The notes under the pieces were generated by a model. That model saw only the letters and a list, made by a program, of their open reading frames with translations. It ran no database searches and was not told where the DNA came from. From an uncultured Lachnospiraceae bacterium (GTDB lineage Bacteria; Bacillota; Clostridia; Lachnospirales; Lachnospiraceae), in assembly GCA_910578085.1 (NCBI GenBank), contig CAJTPM010000028.1, positions 1 to 50,291 on the forward strand: a stretch of DNA of 50,291 bases, read 5' to 3'. Shown here piece after piece: positions 41,945 through 50,291 of the stretch. Every line of letters begins with the position of its first letter. The stretch's first letter is position 1. Made by a program: the position numbers and the translations under genes.

Positions 41945-43324
41945 ATGCTGATGAAATATGGGAAAGTGAACAGAGAAGGCCGGACGGCTGCGGGGGCCAT
42001 GTTTACAAAAGAGCAGCTGCGAAAGCTGATCCTTCCGCTGATCGTGGAGCAGGTGCTGGCCATCACGGTGGGCATGGTGGATACGATGATGATCTCCTAT
42101 GCGGGGGAGAGCGCCATATCCGGGGTGTCTCTGGTGGATATGATCAATGTATTACTGATCAATATTTTTGCGGCTGTGGCCACCGGCGGCGCGGTGGTGG
42201 TGTCTCAGTATCTGGGCCACGGTAACAGGGAGAAGGCCTGTCGGGCGGCGGAGCAGTTAGTTACGGTTTCCGTGGTCATCGCCGGTGGGATCATGTTTTT
42301 CAGCCTGCTTTTCCGGGCGCAGATCCTGAAGCTGTTATTCGGCACGGTGGAAGCGGATGTCATGCGAAATGCCATGATCTATTTTCTGATCTCGGCCTTT
42401 TCCTTTCCTTTTCTGGCGGTATTCAATGCCTGTGCCGCTACATACCGTTCCATGGGAAATTCCGGGATATCCATGCGGGTTTCGGTGGGAATGAATATTT
42501 TCAATGCCGTCGGCAATGCCATCCTGATCTTCGGTTTACAGCTGGGCACGGCCGGCGCGGCACTTTCCACCCTGGCAGCGCGTATGCTGGGAGCGGTTGT
42601 CATGATGGTTCTGATCAGGAACCGGGAAAATGACGTATATGTCACTTTTAAGAATCTCTTTGTCTGGGAACGGAATATGGTGCAGAGGATCCTGCATATC
42701 GCGATTCCCAACGGTGTGGAGAGCGGACTGTTTCAGCTGGGACGGGTGCTGGTGGTCAGCATTATTTCCCGGTTTGGAACGGCACAGATTGCTGCCAACG
42801 CCGTGGCAAACAATCTGGACGCCATGGGCTGTATCGCAGGGCAGGCCATGAACCTTGCGATGATCACCGTGGTGGGACAGTGCATGGGAGCGGGAGAGAA
42901 GGATCAGGCTGTCTGGTATACGAAGAAACTCTGGAAATTTACCTATCAGATCACGGCGGCTGTGAATGGTGTGATCCTGCTGTCGCTGCCGCTTTTATTA
43001 AATATATACAGTCTGACGCCGGAGGCAAGGCGGTACGCGTTTATTTTAGTCTGCATTCACGACGGCTGCGCGATCTTTTTGTGGCCAACCTCTTTCACGA
43101 TGCCCAATGCGCTGCGGGCAGCCGGGGATGTGAAATTTACAATGGTGGTTTCGGTGGCTTCCATGTTTATATTCCGCATCGGATTCAGCGTGGTGCTGGG
43201 AATCGGGCTGGGGCTTGGGGCTGTCGGCGTCTGGATCGCCATGGTCTTCGACTGGATCTGCCGCGTGTGTTTCTACAGTTTCAGATTTTTGAGCGGAAAG
43301 TGGCTTGACTTTAAGGTGATTTAA
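41945..43324 (+). CDS. MATE-family efflux transporter
   Basis: The protein has 459 residues from the ATG at 41945; a GTG at 41927 overlapping the previous stop would add six. It has about twelve transmembrane helices and MATE signatures (LPLIVEQVLAITVGMVDTMM; AAVATGGAVVVSQYLGHG; LFQLGRVLVVSIISRFG). It should export cationic drugs or metabolites using Na+ or H+. The next gene, 21 bases downstream, encodes a second, different MATE protein, so the two are probably co-transcribed. Confidence 0.9.
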   Translation: MLMKYGKVNREGRTAAGAMFTKEQLRKLILPLIVEQVLAITVGMVDTMMISYAGESAISGVSLVDMINVLLINIFAAVATGGAVVVSQYLGHGNREKACRAAEQLVTVSVVIAGGIMFFSLLFRAQILKLLFGTVEADVMRNAMIYFLISAFSFPFLAVFNACAATYRSMGNSGISMRVSVGMNIFNAVGNAILIFGLQLGTAGAALSTLAARMLGAVVMMVLIRNRENDVYVTFKNLFVWERNMVQRILHIAIPNGVESGLFQLGRVLVVSIISRFGTAQIAANAVANNLDAMGCIAGQAMNLAMITVVGQCMGAGEKDQAVWYTKKLWKFTYQITAAVNGVILLSLPLLLNIYSLTPEARRYAFILVCIHDGCAIFLWPTSFTMPNALRAAGDVKFTMVVSVASMFIFRIGFSVVLGIGLGLGAVGVWIAMVFDWICRVCFYSFRFLSGKWLDFKVI

Positions 43325-43345
43325 TCGGAAGACAGCAGAGGAAAT

Positions 43346-44866
43346 ATGATGAAAAGAGACAGAGGGTTTAACAAAAATCCGGATGGGGCATCCATGGATC
43401 GGGCGGATCAGAGGAAGGAAAATCCGGATGGTTCAGCTGAGAACAGTACGGATCAGAGAAAAGAAGGGAAAAAGGCAGCAGTCCGGAACGGTGTGGAAGA
43501 AAACAGCACGAATCAGATCACAGAGGGCATTATCTGGAAGCAGATATTGCTGTTCTTTTTCCCGATCCTGCTGGGTTCTGTGTTTCAGCAGCTGTATAAT
43601 ACGGCGGATGCCGTGATTGTGGGAAGATGTGCGGGAAAAGAGGCGCTGTCTGCGGTGGGCGGTTCTACAGCCTCGATCATCAACATCTTTGTGGGCTTTT
43701 TCACAGGTATCGCTTCCGGCGCCACGGTTGTGACGGCTCACTTTTTTGGCGGAAATCAGGAAAAGAGGGTGTCTGAGACGGTACATACGTCCTTTATGAT
43801 CTCTCTGTGTGCAGGCGTGGTGTTCGCTGCACTGGGTATAGCCTGCGCCCCTGTGATGCTGCGGCTTCTGCAGACACCGGAGGAGCTCTTTGCGCAGTCT
43901 CTTAGCTATATGCGAATCTATTTTGCAGCGACGCCGGCCAATCTGTTTTACATCATGGGAGCCGGCATCCTGCGGGCAGCGGGGGACTCGAGGCGGCCGT
44001 TGTATTTCCTGATCGTCAGCTGTATCGCCAATATTCCGCTGGATTTTCTGTTTGTGGCAGGTCTTCGGATGGGGGCAAAGGGGGCGGCTATCGCCACAGT
44101 GCTTTGTCAGATCATGAGTGCGGTGATGGTGTTTGTCGTTCTAAACAGGGAGAGGGCATGTTACAGGCTGGTACCGGCTGAGATGTTTCACTGTTCCGGA
44201 AGGATCTTAAAGCGGGTGCTGTGGATCGGTATTCCGGCGGGGCTGCAGTCTGTGACTTACGGCCTGTCCAACAGTGTAATTCAGGCGAAGGTCAACAGTT
44301 TCGGAACGGACAATATTGCGGCCTGGTCCGCCTACACCAAGTTGGACGGTCTCTACTGGATGACAGTGTCCGCCATGGGCATTGCGGTCACCACCTTTGT
44401 AGGCCAGAATATCGGCGCGGGAAAGACAGAGCGGGCTAAAAGATCCATGTGGGTATGTATGGGCATGACTATGGTTATGGCTGGTGTGCTCAGCATTTTC
44501 TTTTACAGTTTTGCGGAAATTTTCTTCAGTTTTTTTGTGGAAGATATGGAGGTGATCGCGCTGGGGGTATCCCAGTTACATTTTCTGACGCGCTTCTATC
44601 TGATCTATGTGGTGGTGGAGATTCTTTCCGGGACGTTACGCGGGATGGAGTGTGTGGTGGTGCCGACGATCATCAGCATTCTGTTAGTGTGTGTGCTGCG
44701 TGTGGCCTGGGTTGGTGTGGCGCTGCGGTTTAACAATACCATGGAGACCGTGATGATGAGCTATCCGGTGACATGGATCGCGGCGGCGCTTGCCTTTATC
44801 ATATACTATATTTTTTACATAAAGAAAAACGGCCTGCGGCCGCAGAAAACGCAGAGCAGGCCATAG
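43346..44866 (+). CDS. MATE-family efflux transporter with repeated hydrophilic N-terminus
   Basis: The 506-residue protein has a cytoplasmic N-terminal extension of about 55 residues. In it an imperfect unit, NPDG...DQRKE, occurs twice (about 11-25 and 26-40) and a shorter EEN-S-NQ unit follows. The twelve-helix MATE core starts at about 56 (ILLFFFPILLGSVFQQLYNTADAVIVG region). It follows another MATE gene by 21 bases. Substrate unknown. Start 43346 or 43349. Confidence 0.9.
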   Translation: MMKRDRGFNKNPDGASMDRADQRKENPDGSAENSTDQRKEGKKAAVRNGVEENSTNQITEGIIWKQILLFFFPILLGSVFQQLYNTADAVIVGRCAGKEALSAVGGSTASIINIFVGFFTGIASGATVVTAHFFGGNQEKRVSETVHTSFMISLCAGVVFAALGIACAPVMLRLLQTPEELFAQSLSYMRIYFAATPANLFYIMGAGILRAAGDSRRPLYFLIVSCIANIPLDFLFVAGLRMGAKGAAIATVLCQIMSAVMVFVVLNRERACYRLVPAEMFHCSGRILKRVLWIGIPAGLQSVTYGLSNSVIQAKVNSFGTDNIAAWSAYTKLDGLYWMTVSAMGIAVTTFVGQNIGAGKTERAKRSMWVCMGMTMVMAGVLSIFFYSFAEIFFSFFVEDMEVIALGVSQLHFLTRFYLIYVVVEILSGTLRGMECVVVPTIISILLVCVLRVAWVGVALRFNNTMETVMMSYPVTWIAAALAFIIYYIFYIKKNGLRPQKTQSRP

Positions 44867-44931
44867 GTTTGTGGCGGTGAAGCCGGTTGATTGCAAAGCA
44901 ATTCCTGATGCAGATTTCCTGAAGCCGGGGC

Positions 44932-45690
44932 TCAGATATCTAAGAGCAGCCCCACCGGGCAGTGGTCGGAACCGAGGACATCCCTGTAGATCAGGGCATC
45001 CTTTAGGCTGTCCCGGAGCGCTTCGGATACCAGAAAATAATCAATACGCCATCCGGCGTTTTTTTCTCTGGCGCGGAAGCGGTAGGACCACCAGGAGTAG
45101 GCGCCTTCCAGTTCAGGATAGAAGAAACGGAAGGTGTCGATAAAACCGGCCTTAGTCAGGGCGGAGAACTTTGCCCGTTCCTCGTCTGTAAAACCGGCGT
45201 TTTTGCGGTTGGTTTTCGGATTTTTCAGATCGATCTCCCGGTGGGCCACATTCAGGTCGCCGCAGAAGATCACAGGTTTTGTCTGTTCCAGCTTTTTCAG
45301 GTAGGCAAGAAAATCATCCTCCCACTCCATGCGGTAGGCGAGGCGCTTTAATTCTTCCTGGGAATTAGGAGTATAGACGGTGAGCAGATAGAACTTTTCA
45401 AATTCCAGTGTGATGACACGACCCTCATGGTCGTGTTTTTCCATACCGATACCGCAGGAAGCGGACAGCGGTTTGTCTTTTGTAAAAACAGCGGTGCCGG
45501 AGTAGCCTTTTTTCTCCGCATAGTTCCAGTACTGATGATAACCGGGGAGATTTAAGGAGATCTGACCGGCCTGAAGTTTGGACTCCTGAATACAGAAGAT
45601 ATCGGCATCTTCCTTTGCCACAAAATCCATAAATCCCTTTCCGATGCAGGCGCGCAGGCCGTTGACATTCCAGGATATCAGTTTTTTCAT
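44932..45690 (-). CDS. xth: Exodeoxyribonuclease III (AP endonuclease)
   Basis: The 252-residue enzyme cuts DNA at abasic sites in base-excision repair. Motifs: SWNVNGLRA, CIQESKLQ (Mg-binding Glu), FCGDLNVAH, WWSYR and GSDHCPVGL (catalytic His). The start is supported by AAAGGAGA upstream. It is convergent with the MATE genes, with 65 bases between stops, and no strong terminator is evident in the gap. Confidence 0.95.
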   Translation of the reverse strand: MKKLISWNVNGLRACIGKGFMDFVAKEDADIFCIQESKLQAGQISLNLPGYHQYWNYAEKKGYSGTAVFTKDKPLSASCGIGMEKHDHEGRVITLEFEKFYLLTVYTPNSQEELKRLAYRMEWEDDFLAYLKKLEQTKPVIFCGDLNVAHREIDLKNPKTNRKNAGFTDEERAKFSALTKAGFIDTFRFFYPELEGAYSWWSYRFRAREKNAGWRIDYFLVSEALRDSLKDALIYRDVLGSDHCPVGLLLDI

Positions 45691-45846
45691 AAGAGTCTCC
45701 TTTGTATCATATCTGTCGATATCATACCATAATACCGGAGATTTAGCTACTGTGGAAATCAGGCTGCTTCTATTTTTTCACAAAGAACTTGCACATGTTT
45801 TTTACCAGTTCTATAATAATTGCAGACCATGAGAGGAGATAGCGGT

Positions 45847-46218
45847 ATGGAAGAGCAGAGAAGAGCTTATGTCTGGGCGCAGGCTCTGTGCAGATATGCG
45901 GGAGCGGACGATTATTTTTTGCAGGACTTCTGGACGAGGCTGACGGCGGACAGGGAAATCTATGAGGAATTCATCTACTATCTGGATCACCAGGATTTTT
46001 TATGTAACGTAAAAATAGAGGGATATGGTCTGGTGGACCTGATGATCTTCCAGATCGATCATTTCCGGGCGGTGATGGATCAGGATGTGGCGGATATGCG
46101 CTTTAATAAAGATAAGATGCTGTTAATGGCCTTTAACAGCCTGCTGCAGATGCGGAAAGATCCGGAACCCTTTGTGCGGGCCATGCAGGGACAGACGGGA
46201 ACGGACAGGCAGATATAA
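45847..46218 (+). CDS. Hypothetical protein
   Basis: This 123-residue cytoplasmic protein is predicted mostly helical, rich in Asp, Tyr and Phe (YAGADDYFLQDFWTRL, EFIYYLDHQDF). The acidic and aromatic N-terminal half is followed by a region with VDLMIFQIDHFRAVMD. I recognise no family. GAGGAG lies eight bases before the ATG at 45847; an upstream ATG at 45820 would place that site inside the frame. It is transcribed toward pepT and followed by a very long hairpin. Confidence 0.55.
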   Translation: MEEQRRAYVWAQALCRYAGADDYFLQDFWTRLTADREIYEEFIYYLDHQDFLCNVKIEGYGLVDLMIFQIDHFRAVMDQDVADMRFNKDKMLLMAFNSLLQMRKDPEPFVRAMQGQTGTDRQI

Positions 46219-46236
46219 AATACGGGCAATAGCCAG

Positions 46237-46302
46237 CCTTGAGCCGACGGACAGACCGACGCAGGATATGCCCCCTGCATCGGTCTGTCCGTCGGCTCAA
46301 GG
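46237..46302. terminator. Long perfect hairpin between convergent genes
   Basis: A 23-base perfect stem (46237-46259 and 46280-46302, beginning CCTTGAGCCGACGG) continues after one mismatch into GCAGG/CCTGC. It sits between the hypothetical gene and the pepT end. It lacks the usual T runs, so it may work as an RNA stabiliser or bidirectional barrier rather than a standard terminator. Confidence 0.6.
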
Positions 46303-46310
46303 CCTCTGCT

Positions 46311-47546
46311 TTACATCTGCTTCCCGTACTTTACGGCCAGCCTGATTAACAGTTTTGTCACTTTCTCCATGGACTGGACGCAGGCGTACTCGAATCTGCT
46401 GTGATAGTTGGCGCCGCCTGTGCACAGGTTGGGGCAGGGCAGGCCCATAAAGGAGAGCCTGGAGCCATCCGTGCCGCCTCTGACCGGTGTGATCTTCGGT
46501 TCTACGCCGAGCTCACGCAATTCAGTGCAGGCGTGTTCCATCAGATGAGTATGATCTTTGAGAATCTCCCGCATATTATAATAGGAGTCTGCTATCTCCA
46601 CAGTCACGGTATTTTCACCGTACTTCTGATTCAGAAAGTCGGCGCACTGCAAAAACACCTTCTTTTTTGTTTCAAACAGTCCCTTATCATGATCTCTGAT
46701 AATGTAGTCCGCGGTTGTCTGCTCCACATTGCCGCTTATGCCGTCCAGATGAAAGAATCCCTCTCTGCCTTCTGTGTACATGGGGTTTGAGAAAACGGGC
46801 AGAAGACTCTGAAATTCCTGGGCGACCAGAATGGAGTTGACCATCTTGCCTTTGGCGCTGCCGGGATGCACGTTGCGGCCGTGGACGATCAGCCTTGCGC
46901 CTGCCGCGTTGAAGGTCTCATCCTCCAGTTCTCCGAGTTCTCCGCCATCCACGGTGTAGGCAAAGTCCGCGCCGAAAAGGGCCACATCAAAATGATCCGC
47001 GCCCGAACCGATCTCCTCATCCGGTGTAAAACCGATCCTGATTTTCCCATGGGGAATTTCAGGATGGGAGAGCAGATGTTTGGCCATGGCCATAATTTCG
47101 GCCACTCCGGCCTTGTCGTCTGCGCCTAACAGCGTCGTGCCGTCGGTTACGATCAGATCCTGTCCTTTATAGTTGGAAAGCTCCGGAAAATCGGAGACAG
47201 AGAGTGTGATATTTTCTTTTTCATTTAACAGGATATCGCCGCCGTCATAGTTTTCGACGATCCGTGGTTTTACGTTTTCTCCGGAAACAGCGGGGGAGGT
47301 GTCCATATGGGCGATAAAGCCGAGGACAGGGCTCTTTTCACAGCCGGCAGTGGCCGGGATGGTGGCGTATAGATAGCAGTGCTCTTTATCGTAGGTGATT
47401 TCTGCCGCGTTCATTTCCGTAAGCTGTGAGGCGAGAAGCCTTGCCAGATCATGCTGTTTGGCGGTACTTGGCGTGGTACCCGTCTCCTCACAGGATTGGG
47501 TGTCGATGGTAACATACCGTAAAAAATTTTCAATGGTGTTTGTCAT
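46311..47546 (-). CDS. pepT: Peptidase T (tripeptidase)
   Basis: The 411-residue M20 metallopeptidase removes the N-terminal residue of tripeptides in the cytoplasm. Zinc and catalytic motifs: GFIAHMDTSPA, LLGADDKAGVAE, FTPDEEIGSGADHFD and HVHPG-like GRNVHPGSAKG, plus GGTDGSRLSFMGLPCPNL. AAGGAGA lies before the ATG (47546). A hairpin at 47640-47666 lies upstream. Confidence 0.95.
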   Translation of the reverse strand: MTNTIENFLRYVTIDTQSCEETGTTPSTAKQHDLARLLASQLTEMNAAEITYDKEHCYLYATIPATAGCEKSPVLGFIAHMDTSPAVSGENVKPRIVENYDGGDILLNEKENITLSVSDFPELSNYKGQDLIVTDGTTLLGADDKAGVAEIMAMAKHLLSHPEIPHGKIRIGFTPDEEIGSGADHFDVALFGADFAYTVDGGELGELEDETFNAAGARLIVHGRNVHPGSAKGKMVNSILVAQEFQSLLPVFSNPMYTEGREGFFHLDGISGNVEQTTADYIIRDHDKGLFETKKKVFLQCADFLNQKYGENTVTVEIADSYYNMREILKDHTHLMEHACTELRELGVEPKITPVRGGTDGSRLSFMGLPCPNLCTGGANYHSRFEYACVQSMEKVTKLLIRLAVKYGKQM

Positions 47547-47639
47547 AATATCTCCTTTTTATGAAACAGTATCCGGATCACATTTTGAGTTTATGAAACG
47601 AATCCTGCCAGGTGGGTAAAATATACTGCCTGCATGGAT

Positions 47640-47666
47640 CAGCCCGCTGTCTCTGGCAGCGGGCTG
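47640..47666. other. Hairpin in the pepT-nagB gap
   Basis: CAGCCCGCTG (47640-47649) pairs perfectly with CAGCGGGCTG (47657-47666). No T run is on either side. The rest of the 276-base gap (47547-47822) shows nothing convincing. Confidence 0.55.
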
Positions 47667-47822
47667 AAGTCAGAAGGGACTTACGGTTCATGGCCGGGAA
47701 GTGCGCCAGGCTGCGCATTCCGTGGGGGCATGATGCAGAAGAAACTGATAAAAGGCCCGGTGAGTACTGTCAGTTACCAGTCTGCCCCTGTGCAAAGTCC
47801 GATGGAATATGCGGTCCGTTCA

Positions 47823-48551
47823 TCAGGGCATTTTGCTGAGAGCCGCCTCATCCGCCACCACATAGACATTTCTGTGGTACTGTAAAATAGAAGCGGGGAC
47901 AGCCGGCGTCACAGGGCCGTAGAAAGAATCATAGAGAGCCTGCGCCTTGTCCTCGCCGCTTGCCACAAGCAGAACCCTTTTCGCCTGCATAATGGTTTTG
48001 ATGCCCATGGTATAAGCCTGACGGGGCACGTCTTCCTCTTTTTCAAAGAAACGTTTGTTGGCATCGATGGTGCTTGGCGTTAAGTCCACACAGTGTGTCT
48101 CCAGAGAAAAATGATCTGCGGGCTCATTAAAACCGATATGGCCGTTGCGGCCGATCCCCAGGAGCTGTAAGTCGATGCCCCCCACCTGATGGATGACTGC
48201 GTTATAGTCACTGCAGGCTTTCTCACTGTCGGGTTCCGTGCCGTCGGGCAGGAAAGAGCGGCCCTTCTGCAGATTCACGTGGTCAAAAAGGTTCGTGTGC
48301 ATAAAGTAATAGTAGCTCTGGCTGTTCTCTCTGGGCATTCCTTTGTATTCGTCCAGATTGACGGTAGTTACTTCAGAAAAGTCCAGATCTCCCTTATTGT
48401 ACCATTCGATCAGCTGCTTGTAAGTGCCAATGGGCGTGGAGCCGGTGGCAAGTCCCAGCACGCAGTCAGGTTTCATGATAACCTGTGCGGAAATGATGTT
48501 GGCTGCCTTGCGGCTCATGTCCTCGTAGTTTTTTGCCTTGTAAAGTCTCAT
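47823..48551 (-). CDS. nagB: Glucosamine-6-phosphate deaminase
   Basis: The 242-residue enzyme converts glucosamine-6-phosphate to fructose-6-phosphate and ammonia, in N-acetylglucosamine use. Motifs: LGLATGSTPIGTYKQL, TVNLDEYKGM (catalytic Asp), LGIGRNGHIGFNEP and ALYDSFYGPVTPAVPAS. The start at 48551 is supported by GGGAGG, and 242 residues equals the B. subtilis enzyme length; a longer frame to 48614 is rejected. It is divergent from nagA. Confidence 0.96.
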   Translation of the reverse strand: MRLYKAKNYEDMSRKAANIISAQVIMKPDCVLGLATGSTPIGTYKQLIEWYNKGDLDFSEVTTVNLDEYKGMPRENSQSYYYFMHTNLFDHVNLQKGRSFLPDGTEPDSEKACSDYNAVIHQVGGIDLQLLGIGRNGHIGFNEPADHFSLETHCVDLTPSTIDANKRFFEKEEDVPRQAYTMGIKTIMQAKRVLLVASGEDKAQALYDSFYGPVTPAVPASILQYHRNVYVVADEAALSKMP

Positions 48552-48711
48552 GTGATAACCTCCCGATTTATAGTCTGACAATATGGATACTTGTCCTTCA
48601 TATAAAAGTACCAAATTTTAGAAAGAAAAGCAAGTTGCCAGTAGTAATATCTACAGAATCAGGCTATAATGTTCATGAAGGCAATGAGCAGTGCGGAAAA
48701 AGACGAATAAA

Positions 48712-49003
48712 AATTTTTGTCATGCCTGCATGTAAAAAAATTTTTATTTGGCTTTTTCCATAGGGCGAAGCCCGTGAGTGCGGAAAACCGAAGGTTTTTC
48801 GAACTTGCACTGCGGGGTTAAGTGAGGGAAAGCGAAGAGGAATTTTTGTCATGCCTGCATGTAAAAAAATTTTTATCTGGCTTTTTCCATAGGGCGAAGC
48901 CCGTGAGTGCGGAAAACCGAAGGTTTTTCGAACTTGCACTGCGGGGTTAAGTGAGGGAAAGCGAAGAGGAATTTTTGTCATGCCTGCATGTAAAAAAATT
49001 TTT
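48712..49003. repeat. 129-bp tandem repeat between nagB and nagA
   Basis: Two full copies (48712-48840 and 48841-48969) differ at one visible base, and a partial third begins at 48970 and ends about 49003. Each contains a palindrome of A/T runs around CATGCCTGCATG, a GGGCGAAGCCC palindrome, and a CGAAGGTTTTTCG hairpin. The repeat occupies most of the nagB-nagA gap; the remaining part (48552-48711) has a weak TATAAT at 48665-48670 without a good -35. Confidence 0.9.
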
Positions 49004-49032
49004 GTTTAGCTTTTAAAAACAGGAGGGTACAC

Positions 49033-50157
49033 ATGCTATTTAAAGGAAAGGTATTTACAGGAGAAAAATTTGAGGAGACAGCGGTCAGAGCGGAAAACGG
49101 AAAGATCCTTGAGATCAGCCCGGAACTTTCCGCAAAAGCCGGAGAGGAAGTGGTACAGCTGGGCGAGAACCTGTTGGTTCCGGGCTTTATTGATCTGCAT
49201 ACCCACGGCTGTATTGGGTATGATTTTTCGACGGCATCCAGGGAGGAGATCGATAAAATGTGTGCATTTTATCTGAGAAAAGGGATCACTTCCGTTGCCG
49301 GGACGACTATGACCATGGGCTATGAAGACTACAAGAAGGCGGCGGTCACCATCGGTGAATACATGGACAGTGTGGAGAATCACAATCTGATCGGTATCAA
49401 TATGGAGGGGCCGTTCCTTTCGGTGGAAAAGAAGGGCGCCCATGATCCGCAGTACATCATCGATGCCTCTCAGGAGAAAATGGACGAGTTAAACAAACTG
49501 GCGGGCGGACATTTCCTGATCGTCGACATAGCGCCGGAACGTCCGGGGGCCATCGATTTTATCAGAAAAAACAGCAAAGATTATGTGATCTCCGTTGCCC
49601 ATACCCCAGCGGATTACGAAAAAGCGATGGAGGCTTTCGAGGCCGGTGCAACCCAGGTAACCCACTTATTTAACGCGATGAATGGACTGGGGCACAGAGA
49701 TCCCGGCGTACCGGGGGCGGCCTTTGCATCGGGGGCAAATGTGGAAATGATCTGTGACGGTATCCATATTCATCCCACAGTTATGAGAATGGTCTACAAA
49801 ATGTTTAAGGAGCGCCTGTTGGTGATTTCTGACTCCATGAGTGCGGCGGGACTGCAGGACGGAGAGTATGTGTTGGGCGGACTTCCCGTTTTTGTAAAAG
49901 AGGGCAAAGCGACGCTGGAAAACGGAACGATAGCCGGTTCCACAACAGATCTGTTAAAGGAGATGGGGGTGTGGATGGATCGCTGCGGCATGACGATGGA
50001 AGAGATTTTGCCCTGCATGACGATCAATCCGGCAAAAGCGGTTCACATGGAAGAAAGAATCGGCAGCATTGCTGCCGGAAAAGCGGCGGATCTGGTGGTG
50101 ATCAGCCGGGAGAGGGAAATACAGGCTGTCTATAAGAACGGCGTGCGCAAAGTATAG
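49033..50157 (+). CDS. nagA: N-acetylglucosamine-6-phosphate deacetylase
   Basis: The 374-residue amidohydrolase makes glucosamine-6-phosphate, the substrate of NagB. Motifs: PGFIDLHTHGCIG (metal ligands), INMEGPFLS (Glu), VISVAHTPADY, ATQVTHLFNAMN and VISDSMSAAG (catalytic Asp). AGGAGGG is seven or eight bases upstream. Nothing but about 134 bases of unassigned sequence follows in the window. Confidence 0.96.
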   Translation: MLFKGKVFTGEKFEETAVRAENGKILEISPELSAKAGEEVVQLGENLLVPGFIDLHTHGCIGYDFSTASREEIDKMCAFYLRKGITSVAGTTMTMGYEDYKKAAVTIGEYMDSVENHNLIGINMEGPFLSVEKKGAHDPQYIIDASQEKMDELNKLAGGHFLIVDIAPERPGAIDFIRKNSKDYVISVAHTPADYEKAMEAFEAGATQVTHLFNAMNGLGHRDPGVPGAAFASGANVEMICDGIHIHPTVMRMVYKMFKERLLVISDSMSAAGLQDGEYVLGGLPVFVKEGKATLENGTIAGSTTDLLKEMGVWMDRCGMTMEEILPCMTINPAKAVHMEERIGSIAAGKAADLVVISREREIQAVYKNGVRKV

Positions 50158-50291
50158 GAAACAGCACAACCGGACAGAAGCAGAAACGGTGGCAAAACAG
50201 TGCTGAAGTACAGGCAGAGACGTGCGGAAGGCAGAGTCAGGAGCTTCCTGTATAATTCAAATATAGGGAATTCCAAGAAGGGTGGTTGATA
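50158..50291. other. Unassigned end of window
   Basis: A TATAAT at 50251-50256 may be the -10 of a promoter for the next gene, but no good -35 is visible at the right distance. Confidence 0.35.

Noticed and set aside
47612..47885. Two short plus-strand ORFs (75 and 83 residues) in the pepT-nagB gap
   Set aside because: No ribosome site, no family, and one overlaps the nagB 3' end.
48673..48981. 102-residue minus-strand ORF with a 43-residue repeat
   Set aside because: It is explained by the 129-bp DNA repeat; no ribosome site. It is kept only as a note in the repeat finding.
1..50291. Insertion sequences, prophage, integrase and toxin-antitoxin genes
   Set aside because: No transposase, integrase, phage structural gene or convincing toxin-antitoxin pair was seen on either strand.

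Overview
The window looks like a chromosomal segment of a gut-type Firmicute, most likely a member of the Lachnospiraceae (Clostridia). The evidence is strong AGGAGG-type ribosome sites, moderate GC coding DNA with AT-rich gaps, a Thr T-box in front of thrS, an infC-rpmI-rplT operon with an attenuated leader, lactate-racemase cofactor genes, lipobox solute-binding proteins, and several small families typical of this group (DUF1540, a DUF5721-like protein, a small Cys-rich DUF). No integrase, transposase, phage gene or CRISPR array was seen.

Layout. 1-1124 is AT- and purine-rich with no convincing protein gene. It starts with a strong promoter and carries six to eight degenerate copies of a GGTACGGTCCAATGG-like motif, several of which place a Shine-Dalgarno-like sequence in front of a 2-5 codon ORF; a hairpin follows. 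1125-2690 is a membrane-anchored GH3-like protein with a very acidic cytoplasmic tail and lost catalytic residues. 2812-5707 is a metal efflux operon: an ArsR/CadC-type repressor with its operator, a free-standing HMA metallochaperone, and a Zn/Cd/Pb P-type ATPase. 5897-8412 holds a DUF5721-like protein, a D,D-carboxypeptidase and a C_GCAxxG_C_C protein. 8524-10615 (minus) is a FIST sensor plus soluble MCP pair. 10718-17673 is an AraC regulator divergent from a GH3 xylosidase/glucosidase, followed by a CUT1 sugar importer without its ATPase. 17695-20503 is a T-box, a small membrane protein and thrS. 20576-23186 (minus) is an MBOAT/SGNH O-acylation pair.

24029-32241 holds a LacI regulator, a CUT2 sugar importer, a UPF0261 (Tm-1-like) protein, a PEP-hydrolase-like TIM barrel and, after a terminator, glycerate kinase. 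This looks like an uncharacterised catabolic cassette. 32331-33825 is the infC operon with an AUU start codon. 34034-38883 is pepD and then larB, larC and larE (nickel-pincer cofactor synthesis) without larA. Next come tRNA-Pro(AGG), udk, an SseB-like protein, an HPr-like protein lacking the phospho-histidine, a small Cys-rich protein, two MATE exporters, exonuclease III, a hypothetical gene, pepT, and divergent nagB and nagA separated by a 129-bp tandem repeat.

The best candidates for something new are the motif array at 240-945, the UPF0261/PEP-hydrolase-like cassette, the dispersed palindromic elements at 1009, 33884 and 40879, and the 129-bp repeat between nagB and nagA. All functional calls are by motif recognition from sequence alone; no database search was run.
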